64,000 nucleotides of DNA from Spodoptera frugiperda (taxonomy: Eukaryota; Arthropoda; Insecta; Lepidoptera; Noctuidae). The notes under the pieces are model-generated. The model was given only the letters and a program-made list of their open reading frames with translations, made no database searches and was not told the DNA's origin. Below, piece by piece: positions 55,290 through 64,000 of the stretch. The number at the start of each line of letters is the position of its first letter. The stretch's first letter is position 1. Position numbers and translations under genes: made by a program. Where the stretch lies: positions 1,054,001-1,118,000 of the forward strand of contig NC_064229.1 in NCBI RefSeq assembly GCF_023101765.2. Reading direction: 5' to 3'.

Positions 55290-56235
55290 TTGTCAAAAAG
55301 AGTATTCCGTAATATTTTCAAAACAGATTTTAAATGCAAAAAAATATCACCTGAGGACAAAAATATTTTTGTAAACACTACTGAGTATAAGAATCATATT
55401 CAGGATAAAGAAAAATGCAAACAACTGTTTTTAGAAGACCAAAAAATCAGTCAAATAGCTAATTCTAATTCCTTATGCGTGAGCTTTGATTTAGAATAAG
55501 TTCTGAATACTCCACATGGTAAAAGTGTGACCTTATATTACTCGAGAAAAATATGCATACTATAATGAAAGTATATATGAAAGTGGCACAAGGAATGGAT
55601 ATTGTTACGTATGGGGCGAATGCCAAGGAAAAAGGGGCTGTAATGAAGTAGTTACAGTTATTTTTAAGTATCTGAATATGTTAGACCAAAAAGGTACCCA
55701 TACCGTGGTTAATTTATATTCTGATAGCTGTGCTGGGCAAAATAGAACCCGTGCAATGATTTCAATGTTAATTTATTTCTTGAAAACTGCAATAACAATT
55801 ACACAAATAAAGGTAACTTATCTTTTACCTGGACACACCATGATGCCTGTGGATTCTATTCATAGCACTGTTGAAAGTTTTGTTCGCAATAAAACAGTAT
55901 GGGCTCCTTCTGAGTGGCCAACTATGATTACTAATGTAAGATGTAATCCTAAAAGCTACATTGTAAATGTTTTAAACTTTGGAGACTTCATGGATTGGAA
56001 GTCCGTTTCACAAGCTTTATTGCCTGCTAAATTTAAAATTAATGGGCATAGCCATATGGAATGTGACTCCGATCATGCTGATATTGAAAGAACAAAAAAG
56101 AAGACTCATCTGAAAATTAACCATTTAAATGACTGGATACAACTGGTCAGGTTATGCAAACTTAAAAACGCGTTTGAAGTAATGCCGATGCAACTAGAAC
56201 TTAATTCACTGAATTTCTCAAATTCAGTGAATTAA
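55290..56235 (+). pseudogene. DSC-GQN-type transposon protein, second copy
   Basis: The first frame gives FRNIFKTDFKCKKISPEDKN and KEKCKQLFLEDQ, with a break near 55500. From 55678 a 185-residue open frame reads TVVNLYSDSCAGQNRTRAMI, TYLLPGHTMMPVDSIHSTVE, FVRNKTVWAPSEWPTMI and KSYIVNVLNFGDFMDWKS, ending LNFSNSVN. The block LYSDSCAGQN corresponds to IFCDSCGG of the copy at 43591. A His-containing LPGHTMMPVD block follows at the distance expected for a second acidic site. The region 55500-55677 is broken. Name unknown; I infer a DDE-type transposase. Confidence 0.6.
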
Positions 56236-56561
56236 GTTCGAAAAAGGGTCCGTTCACAATTAAAAAAAAAGATGTTCATGGATTTTTTTTTTATGGCAAC
56301 CTGTAAAGTGGCTTCAATTTCGAAAGCCCATAATATCACATCCTATCACATCACACCCCCTTTCACACCACAATATTATTGCGAACCACTTTGTTCCTCA
56401 TACTATCACAAAAAACTCAGCTTTCATACCTTTTTCAAATTTATATTATAAAAAAAAAATGTTTCATTTACTGTTTTTGTTTTTTTATTTTAAGTTCAGT
56501 TTATTATTCTAAATTAATCCAATCATTACAACTGCATACTTGTGTTTATATCGGGAATAAG
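56236..56561. other. No gene seen
   Basis: AT-rich, with imperfect direct repeats ATCACATCACACC near 56340. Flank of the first P-element copy. Confidence 0.4.
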
Positions 56562-57696
56562 TTGATAAGTCGTCGGTGAACAATTGAACAAGTCTTTATT
56601 TTAATTGATTAAAAAGATAATTTTATCGTATTCTTACTACGACCCAAAACGACTGATAAATTTGCTTAATTCAGTTAAAAAAAAGTATAAAGACTTTCAC
56701 AAAGCTGCAATTAAAAAGTCACATAAAACCAAGAGGAAGACGATTTTCTAATGAGGAAAAGGTTATGGCACTAACCATATTAAAACAAAGCCCAAAGGCG
56801 TATGAATTATTAAAAAAAATGTTTGTGTTGCCTTCAAAGAGATGTCTGCAGGGCTTATTACATTCTTTTAGAATGGAACCAGGCATCAACAAAGAGATTT
56901 TAGAAGATTTGAAGAAAGTTGCAAGTCGCATGTCTACGGAAAATAAACTCGTTAACATTTTATTTGATGAAGTTTCCTTGGCACCTGGCGTAGAATATAA
57001 TGCAGCTATTGGCAAAATCATTGGCTTTGAAGATAATGGATATGCAAGAAATAAAACTCTGGCTGACCACGCACTGGTCTTCATGATAAAAGGCATAAAA
57101 AGTAAACGCAAACAGCCCATTTGCTTCACATTTTGTAAAGGAACAACAAAGGCGGCATTATTAAAAAATCTTTTGAAATGCGTTATTAAAGAAATAAATT
57201 CAACTGGCTTAATAGTTGTGGCTACTATTTGTGACCAAGCCACAACAAATGTAAGAGTGGTGCGGGAGCTACAAAACGATACCAGAGAACTAGATATGAT
57301 CGACAGGGGGAAATAGCTATAATAGTCAAGCCTTTGAAATTAATGGTCAAAAAATATTTCCCCTGTTCGATACCCCGCACCTTCTCAAAGGAGTCAGAAA
57401 TAATTTATTAGTAAAAATGCCAAATTTGTACAAAATGGTGAAGTCAAATGGGCTAAATGGGAACATCTAAAAATGTTATTAGCTGTTGATGATGGGGATG
57501 ACGAAATTCGACTAGTCAATAAGCTCACAGAAATGCATGTCGATAAAAACAAAATACCCTAAATGAAAGTCAAGTTTGCGGCACAAGTACTTCAGCCAGA
57601 GAGTGTATATGCCTGTGAGATTTTTGTCAAGTTAGTATCTACACAAAACTACAGCTTCTACTTCAGGTAAGTAGATAAATGGTATGAATCAAGCAC
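56562..57696 (+). pseudogene. P-element-like transposase, copy 1 (5' half)
   Basis: An open frame at 56765-57316 corresponds to residues after the HTH of copy 2: LKKMFVLPSKRCLQGLLHSF, FDEVSLAPGVEYNAAIGKII (first catalytic Asp), KTLADHALVFMIKGIKSKRK and IVVATICDQATTNVRVV (second Asp). It begins without the N-terminal residues found in copy 2 (about 270 bases are missing before it). The following part, FDTPHLLKGVRNNL, is in other frames. Copy 1 differs from copy 2 by scattered substitutions. It ends just before GATAAGTTGATAAGTCGTCG, the phrase that also starts copy 2. No C-terminal exon belongs to it. Confidence 0.85.
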
Positions 57697-60688
57697 GATA
57701 AGTTGATAAGTCGTCGGTGAACAATTGTACCAACTGTACCTTTATGGGTAATTATTAAAACAGCCGTTATAATTTTATCAGAAGGTCTTACTACGAACCC
57801 AAAATCGAGGGACTAAAGTGGGTTCTTCAATATTCAGTTAAGACCAATTACGTGAAATGTCCAGCAATCAATTTCCACTGTCCCAATGACCTTTAAACTT
57901 TAAAACCGTTGCCCTGAAAAGTACGCAAAAATGACTTGTCAAGTTATTCACGCGCGGTACGGAAATACAAGCTGCTAACAAAATGTCAATGAATACAGCG
58001 TTTCTGTCGGCAATTGAAAAATTACCCGAAAGTATAAAGACTTTCACAAAGCTGCAATTAAAAAGTCACATAAAACCAAAAGGAAGACGATTTACTAATG
58101 AAGAAAAAGTTATGGCACTAATCATATTAAAACAAAGCCGAAAGGCGTATGAATTATTAAAAAAAATGTTTGTGTTGCCTTCAAAGAGATGTCTGCAGGG
58201 CTTATTACATTATTTTAGAATGGAACCAGGCATCAACAAAGATATTCTAGAAGATTTGAAGAAAGTTGCAAGTCGCATGTCTACGGAAAATAAACTCGTT
58301 AACATTTTATTTGATGAAGTTTCCTTGGCACCTGGCGTAGAATATAATGCAGCTATTGGCAAAATCATTGGCTTTGAAGATAATGGATATGCAAGAAATA
58401 AAACTCTGGCTGACCACGCACTTGTCTTCATGATAAAAGGCATAAAAAGTAAACGCAAACAGCCCATTTGCTTCACATTTTGTAAAGGAACAACAAAGGC
58501 GGCAGAATTAAAAAATCTTTTGAAATGCGTTATTAAAGAAATAAATGCAACTGGCTTAATAGTTGTGGCTACTATTTGTGACCAAGCCACAACAAATGTA
58601 AGAGTGGTGCGGGAGCTACAAAACTATACAAGAGAAAGATATGTTCGACAGGGGGAATAGCTATAATAGTCAAGCCTTTGAAATTAATGGTCAAAAAATA
58701 TTTCCCCTGTTCGATACCCCGCACCTTCTCAAAGGAGTCAGAAATAATTTATTAAGTAAAAATGCCAAATTTGTAAAATGGTGAAGTCAAATGGGCTAAA
58801 TGGGAACATCTAAAAATGTTATTAGCTGTTGATGATGGGGATGACGAAATTCGACTAGTCAATAAGCTCACAGAAATGCATGTCGATAAAAACAAAATAC
58901 CCAAAATGAAAGTCAAGTTTGCGGCACAAGTATTCAGCCAGAGAGTGTCTAGTGCCTTGAGATTTTTGTCAAGTTAGTATCTACACCTTCATATTTTCTT
59001 TTCTTTCTTTCTTATATTATATTTTATATAGGACTGCCTCGTAGGTCGAGTGGTCGCAAGTGCGACTGCCGGACAAGAGGTCTCGGGTTCGATTCCCGGG
59101 TCGGGCAAAGTATTACTGGGCTTTTTTTCGGATTTTCGAGTCTGGAAATGTGCCCGGTATATGGCAATAGGCTCACCACCTATTACATGGGAGTTACAAC
59201 ATAAATTGTGAAAAGTGGGTGTACATTGTACAGTGGCATTACATGCCATAATGTGCACCTCTGCCTACCCCTTCGGGGATTAAAGGCGTGACGATATGTA
59301 TGTATGTATTATATTTTATTTTATATGATATTATTTCTTATATTATATTTTCTTTCTTTATTAGTACCATTGTGTACCGTAGAGAAAGGCTGTGATGAAT
59401 AATATAAAATCGTTGACAATTGTTATGTTACTTGGCTTATTCTTTTTTGAAATTATATTCGCCTGAGTATTTTCTCACAAACCTATTGTGAAGCAAATTA
59501 GGAGTGGCCTATGTTCAGCCATTTTTACAAATCCCAGTACCTACTGTAGTACTTTAGTGTACTGTGGTGAAAGGCTGTGATGATGAGCATTTTTAAATGC
59601 CTATTGTAATTGAGATTTGCTTTGTTTCAGAACACAACATTCTGCCAGACGAATGCCAAGGAACTGCAGATTTCCTCTTAGTGTTCGACAAGCTGTTTGA
59701 CTCATTTAATGGCCATTCTTATGAAGGATCGTCTAAGAAATATAAGCAGTGTTTAAAATATAACTCACCCCATTTCCAACTGTGGAATGAAATGTTGCCA
59801 ATTTTAGAATCAATTAAATTTGAATCAGTAGTTAGAAAAAATGATTCTGTATTGATTAAGCATGAGTCCATCCCTTCAATCAAAAATTGGATTCATAATA
59901 TAAAAACTTTTAAGGAAATGTGGTTGCATGTGAATGTTGATTATAAAATAAAAAATTTACTCACTAGAAACTTTAATCAGGATCCTTTGGAAAACTTTTT
60001 TAGTGGTATTAGAAGTAATGGTGTACGTAATATTAATCCTAATTGTAATCAATTTATGAATGCTTATAAAACATTGCTGATTAATAATTTTAATTCTGTT
60101 CATTCTGTTACAGCCAATTGTGAGGACGATTTCAATAAATCATTTCAATCATTTTTTAATTTGATTGTTAATAAACCTGATTTGCCAGATAATGATGATT
60201 TTGCATGTGATATTGATGCACTATTAATAGTGATGAATGAAATTAAAATAAATGATTCATTGATTTATAATGAATCAAAAAAGTATGTAGCGGGGTACAT
60301 AATAAAAAAAATTAAAACTAACATTTTCAGGACGTGTAAGACTTGCATGCGTGATTTATGTAGATCAGAAGTTGATATGCAATCTTTCAATTATGAAGTT
60401 GATTATACAAAAAAATCATTATTTCATCCCAGCTATAATTTCCACAATTTAATGGCAGATATTTATCATTTGATTGTAGCATGCTTACGTGATTGCCCAG
60501 AATCAAATGTATTATATAAGAAAATAAAGTTTGTGATTAATTGTGCATGTGATTATAATATAATAACCTGTATAAAACACAAAGAGTTGTTGATTGAATT
60601 TATTAACAATCTTGCAATCAAGTTGATTATACAGTTAGTGTACAGGGGTAAACAGAATTTTAAAGGGCAAAATAATGACATTCGATGA
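57697..60688 (+). pseudogene. P-element-like transposase, copy 2, with intron
   Basis: The start MSMNTAFLSAIEKLPESIKT (57983) leads to the HTH-like NEEKVMALIILKQSRKAYEL. The first Asp is in LFDEVSLAPGVEYN and the second in ATICDQATTNVRVV. After frameshifts near 58650 and 58780 come FDTPHLLKGVRNNLLSKNAK and KMKVKFAAQVFSQRVSSALR. A donor-like GTTAGTAT at about 58972 and an acceptor TTTGTTTCAG at 59621-59630 bound an intron holding a SINE. The last exon (59631-60688) is open: DECQGTADFLLVFDKLFDSF, LTRNFNQDPLENFFSGIRSN (likely catalytic Glu) and CKTCMRDLCRSEVDM. It has no THAP finger. About 900 residues of a normal P/THAP9 protein cannot all be accounted for. Confidence 0.85.
59031..59310 (+). 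mobile_element. tRNA-derived SINE
   Basis: The head starts GGACTGCCTCGTAGGTCGAG and folds like a tRNA, with A box TAGGTCGAGTGG (59042-59053) and B box GGTTCGATTCC (59086-59096), the internal RNA polymerase III promoter. The body contains GTGCCCGGTATATGGCAATA and GTGGCATTACATGCCATAAT. The tail is GATATGTATGTATGTAT. AT-rich direct repeats TTATATTTTAT flank it. It sits inside the intron of the P-element copy 2. This head and body are common in moth genomes in my memory, but I cannot name the family. Confidence 0.85.
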
Positions 60689-60983
60689 GAATGACCTTTT
60701 TTGATACCAACGTTACAATAGATTCTCAGGATACTTATACTATCGGCTGAGAATCTTAACACCGCGATTCAGAAAACGGACTCAAATAAAAAGCTCCATC
60801 TATTAGCCAAATTTAGAACTATTTGATTTTGATTAATCGCGGGTTTTGACATATTTGACATATCCGTTGCTATGCGGTTAAACAGTAGTTGTTATTTATT
60901 TTCTTATGGATTCGCGTAATCATTATTAGTGGGTATTTGTAATTGTTTTTCTTGTGAATATGAGTTAATATGCAGGAGTTAAT
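60689..60983. other. No gene seen
   Basis: Leader before a BED-finger frame. The first 30 bases may hold the right end of the P-element-like copy. Confidence 0.35.
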
Positions 60984-61292
60984 ATGCCGCGAAGAAAAAG
61001 CAGTATTTGGGAGCATTGTGAAGTGACCGACGATAATAAAAGTGTCAAATGTAATTATTGCTTAAAACATTATGGTTACAGAAGTGCAACGCGTATGGAA
61101 GAACATATGGCGAACTGTGAAAAATGTCCAAGTGATTTGAGACAAAAATTCAGCAAAATATCAAGAGTATCTCCGATGTCACGATCGACAAATTCGCAAT
61201 CTGTGAGTAATAGTACTATTTCTATTGCTCGGCCGAATGATCAAGATCATGGCAATGTAGTGTCAACTATATCAACAAGTTGCCAAATTTAG
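60984..61292 (+). pseudogene. BED-type zinc finger, N-terminal exon of a hAT element
   Basis: A 102-residue frame MPRRKSSIWEHCEVTDDNKS with the BED finger pattern VKCNYCLKHYGYRSATRMEE, then HMANCEKC, and a Ser-rich tail. hAT transposases usually start this way. No catalytic part follows; the frame ends at 61290 and the next part is unrelated. It could be the first exon of a truncated hAT element. Confidence 0.65.
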
Positions 61293-62029
61293 CGGAATAT
61301 AGGGCACGAAGTCAATTTTGGAGTAACGAGCTGTTGTGGAGTCCTATTATGAATATGGAAAATAATTCATCTTCGTCACGTAGCGCTTTTTGGTAGCCGT
61401 TACGAAATAATTCGACACTATGTGTCCACACTTTTTTATTCTAGTAACACTTTTTGGTCGCTGAGTGTACTTAGTTCCGTCGCTACGACTAAAAATGGGG
61501 AACAGTCGACACAGTAACATTTGGTTTTAAAGTTACGTTGCTGTGTGGTAACATTGTTCTTAGTCTGCAACCACTTCTCAGAAATCATTCGTTCGTTCAA
61601 TCGTTTTCGTTCTCTTTCTGTTCTGTGACTGACAAGTTAAAAAATAATAAGAAGAAAACATCAGCCATCACTGTTTATCAAGGTAAGTTTTTATTCATAT
61701 TTTAATTTGTTTATATTGTTAAAATCTATATGCGAAATTAATTTCATTGTGTTATTTGTTCATATAGTTTGATATTTTCAATGCGCCACCATAAAATTGT
61801 GATTTAACCTGTGTATAATTCAAACAATAGGTAGTTTGTAAAAACTATTAATTGTTTTAGTAACAAGTTTTTACATTCCCAGAGCTTGGAAGGTTTTGCT
61901 ATAATATATTTAATAGTAACTATGTGTTATGGAACCAAAAATGAAACACAAAATAGTTAAATAATTAAAAAACCTAATTTTATTTAGAGAAAATATTCTA
62001 GTCACAACTGGTCAGGAAGTTACTAGATT
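61293..62029. other. No gene seen
   Basis: AT-rich, with T-rich runs. A repeated phrase (AGTAACA at 61443 and 61518, with similar context ...TAACATTTGG...) is present. No coding feature. Confidence 0.35.
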
Positions 62030-62335
62030 ATGTCGACATGTGTCGACGTGAAACCAGAAGTAGTTACAAAATTACCGAATTTACAAAATGGTTTATTGCT
62101 TCCAGCGATTCTCAAACGTTTGGACAGGCCTGCATATTATCAAATTATGTTTAGTATAGTACTAACTAAAGAGGGCTCGTCCCACCTTATATCGGTTGTG
62201 CCTAGTACATGGGTACTGGGAAACAACAAAGATTCTATTGTAACTTTCGTGAGACATACTAAATTAATTATTATGTTATCGGCTTACTCACGTAACGTTT
62301 TGACGAGGAACTCGACTAGTTTCAAGCCATGCTAG
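62030..62335 (+). CDS. Small transposon-like protein fragment
   Basis: An open frame of 101 residues. PAYYQIMFSIVLTKEGSSHL and ISVVPSTWVLGNNKDSIVTF resemble the N-terminal exon (F.VV....VPS.W.......V..P) of insect proteins annotated with DUF4806, which occur in mobile elements. The rest diverges after about 80 residues and no DUF4806 core follows. Unverified. Confidence 0.35.
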   Translation: MSTCVDVKPEVVTKLPNLQNGLLLPAILKRLDRPAYYQIMFSIVLTKEGSSHLISVVPSTWVLGNNKDSIVTFVRHTKLIIMLSAYSRNVLTRNSTSFKPC

Positions 62336-62391
62336 AGGCTCATATTCATGAGCAGCATTACGCAACACACGACGCGGCGATTGTCGCACTG

Positions 62392-64000
62392 CTACTGGCG
62401 ATTCGAGCTACGCGCCCATCGCGCCCTCTGCCTGGAATCGCGCGTACTATCCGGCGCGCGCGACGATGTTGGCTCGTTAGACTCGCTCGCCGGCGGCTGC
62501 GCAGGTGTTGGGTTCGATTCTCGGGTCGACGCAAAAACGGTGTCACATACCGCGCTCACTGTGTCACACTCCAGACCCGCAACATTGTAGGCTGACGCAG
62601 ATTGCAGACTTGGCTTCCAGGCAGGAGGTAATGCCCAGCCACCGTCTCTGTTGAAGTTGGGACGACGACTTATTTCGATAGCCTCACGTACTTTCCGCGG
62701 TACGAAGTATTTCTCCCTCGCTAGTACGGAGACCTTGTCGAAACGGAGGAAGTGAGTCGTGCCCGCGCTACAAGCATGCTCCGCTACTGCCGATGTATGA
62801 GTGTCCCTGTTCTTCACACTGCGTATGTGTTCCTTGAGTCTGGTTGTGATGTTGCGGCGAGTTTCCCCGATGTAACTCGAGCCACAGTCGCACGGTATCA
62901 TGTATACCCCGGGAACTGCCAGTGGATCCTTATCCTTAGGCGAGCGTAATAAGTTCCGTAATTGACCGGGTGGGCGGAAGATCGTCCTGATGCTGTATCT
63001 TCGGCGTAACAGGTGTCCGATGGTGTCGGTTACTCCTTTCACATAGGGTAAGAATGCTGGAGTCCGCTCCGCAACTGCCGGTCGTCTTTTACATGATGAA
63101 CTCGCCAGTCGAGTACATTGGCGCCAGTTGTACCCATTTGTTTCCAGTACCTGTTTAAGGTGATCAAGTTCCGCGTCAATGTACTGGGGATCACACAGGT
63201 TCAGTGCCCGGTTGATTAAAGTACGGGGAACAGAGGCAAGGTGGGAGGGATGATGGTGTGAGTCGGCTCGTAGGTACCGGTCCGTGTGTGTCGGTTTACG
63301 GTAAACCGTGTGTGACAGGCGGCCGTCCGTTTCACGCCTCACGAGCACGTCTAAGAACGGTAACATTCCCTCTTTTTCCTCCTCAGTGGTGAACTGAATG
63401 CTACCGTGCACCGAGTTTAGGTGTCCCACGAATTCAGCCACATGTTCCCGGTTGATGACGGCGAATACGTCATCAACATATCTCCACCAGTATCGCGGGC
63501 GCACCGGGGCGGATGTTAAGGCTTGACCCTCAAACCACTCCATATACATATTAGCAACCACTGGCGCTAGCGGCGAACCCATAGCAACTCCGTTCACTTG
63601 CTGGTAATAATCCCCTCTCCACAAGAAATAACCTGTTGTCAGGCAATGGCTTACACAGTCAATGTATCCAGTAGGTAAATCTGTCCCGCTCAAAGTTGTG
63701 GTGATAATATTTATTGCCTCATCTACTGGAACATTTGTAAAAAGTGATGTGATGTCGAAACTCATGATTATCTCTTTTTCTTGGAGTTGGATATCAGCCA
63801 ATAGTGTGATGAAGTGACGGGAATCCTTCACATATGAGTTCGTTTTCCCAGTAAAAGGTTGTAATATAGTTGCCAGATGCCGCGACAGTTTGTAGGTTGG
63901 TGCATCAATCTGACTAACTATAGGTCTCAGGGGCCAGTTTGGTTTATGTATTTTGGGCAAACCGTAGATCTTGGGCGGTGTAGGGTTATGAGGGCGTAAT
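62392..64000 (-). CDS. Penelope-like reverse transcriptase with GIY-YIG endonuclease
   Basis: The minus-strand frame is open from the window edge (64000) to a stop at 62392, at least 535 residues. It begins PPKIYGLPKIHKPNWPLRPI, then MSFDITSLFTNVPVDEAINI, VNGVAMGSPLAPVVANMYME and the catalytic Asp pair in YWWRYVDDVFAV. A thumb/linker region with YRKPTHTDRYLRADSHHHPS follows. The C-terminal GIY-YIG nuclease (GVYMIPCDCGSSYIGETRRN, then TRLKEHI) is the usual cutter of this class. The N-terminal half lies outside the window. The last 70 residues after about 62600 may be read-through. No stop in the frame, so it could be young. Confidence 0.9.
   Translation of the reverse strand, partial: LRPHNPTPPKIYGLPKIHKPNWPLRPIVSQIDAPTYKLSRHLATILQPFTGKTNSYVKDSRHFITLLADIQLQEKEIIMSFDITSLFTNVPVDEAINIITTTLSGTDLPTGYIDCVSHCLTTGYFLWRGDYYQQVNGVAMGSPLAPVVANMYMEWFEGQALTSAPVRPRYWWRYVDDVFAVINREHVAEFVGHLNSVHGSIQFTTEEEKEGMLPFLDVLVRRETDGRLSHTVYRKPTHTDRYLRADSHHHPSHLASVPRTLINRALNLCDPQYIDAELDHLKQVLETNGYNWRQCTRLASSSCKRRPAVAERTPAFLPYVKGVTDTIGHLLRRRYSIRTIFRPPGQLRNLLRSPKDKDPLAVPGVYMIPCDCGSSYIGETRRNITTRLKEHIRSVKNRDTHTSAVAEHACSAGTTHFLRFDKVSVLAREKYFVPRKVREAIEISRRPNFNRDGGWALPPAWKPSLQSASAYNVAGLECDTVSAVCDTVFASTRESNPTPAQPPASESNEPTSSRAPDSTRDSRQRARWARSSNRQ

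Noticed and set aside
56719..57243. Minus-strand frame of 174 codons opposite P-element copy 1, repeated at 58210-58590
   Set aside because: It is duplicated only because the P-element copies are; no domain, and the sense frame is a clear transposase.
62506..62530. GGTTCGATTC text looking like a tRNA or SINE B box
   Set aside because: It lies inside the Penelope-like frame region, without an A box at the right distance or a tRNA-like fold.

Overview
This is an animal nuclear genome window, most likely an insect and probably a moth or butterfly. The signs are spliceosomal introns, AT-rich DNA, and many arthropod-type DNA transposons (piggyBac, PIF/Harbinger with MADF/BESS partners, hAT, P element, Transib, Tc1/mariner-like). 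There are also non-LTR, DIRS, gypsy, copia and Penelope-like retroelements and one tRNA-derived SINE. I found no convincing single-copy host gene. Almost every long reading frame is a transposase, reverse transcriptase, integrase, gag or transposon accessory protein, mostly broken by stops, frameshifts, deletions or nested insertions. Lepidoptera is an inference from the combination of families.

Layout. 1-590: tandem repeat. 578-1251: mariner-like and DSC-GQN-type fragments. 1.6-5.8 kb: overlapping Harbinger copies (MADF, BESS and transposase exons), invaded by a DIRS tyrosine-recombinase fragment. 6.2-6.5 kb: coiled-coil exon. 7.4-8.7 kb: Harbinger piece. 8.7-10.06 kb: mariner-like element with a nearly complete transposase. 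10.06-14.6 kb: non-LTR retrotransposon with ORF1 and ORF2. 15.6-17.8 kb: decayed piggyBac. 18.2-18.6 kb: tandem duplication. 19.4-20.5 kb: ISL2EU-like transposase. 21-23.6 kb: hAT, Tc1-like and Transib remnants. 23.95-28.8 kb: a second ISL2EU-like gene split by a 3-kb hAT element. 29.6-31.5 kb: MADF exon and spliced DIRS gag. 32.7-33.8 kb: third ISL2EU-like copy. 33.9-34.4 kb: pogo-like MITE.

35-37.4 kb: gypsy gag, copia integrase and a 3' non-LTR end. 37.64-40.15 kb: an intact piggyBac with perfect 18-bp ends and TTAA flanks. 40.1-43.3 kb: hAT-like and hAT fragments and an LTR with a tRNA-Pro-type primer site. 43.6-47.4 kb: a DSC-GQN-type gene split by another piggyBac. 47.4-48 kb: Transib (RAG1-like) C-terminal part. 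48-49.9 kb: Harbinger. 49.9-55.3 kb: gypsy split by a complete Harbinger (51733-55154, TAA duplication). 55.3-56.2 kb: a second DSC-GQN piece. 56.6-60.7 kb: two tandem P-element copies, with a SINE in the intron of the second. 61-62.3 kb: BED-finger and small fragments. 62.4-64 kb: Penelope-like reverse transcriptase with a GIY-YIG domain, running off the right edge.

Two elements look potentially functional at the sequence level. One is the 2.5-kb piggyBac. The other is the 3.4-kb Harbinger, whose transposase and MADF-BESS genes run on opposite strands with each gene's second exon inside the other's intron. The same interdigitated order is seen in a diverged second Harbinger and partly in two more, so it looks like a lineage trait.
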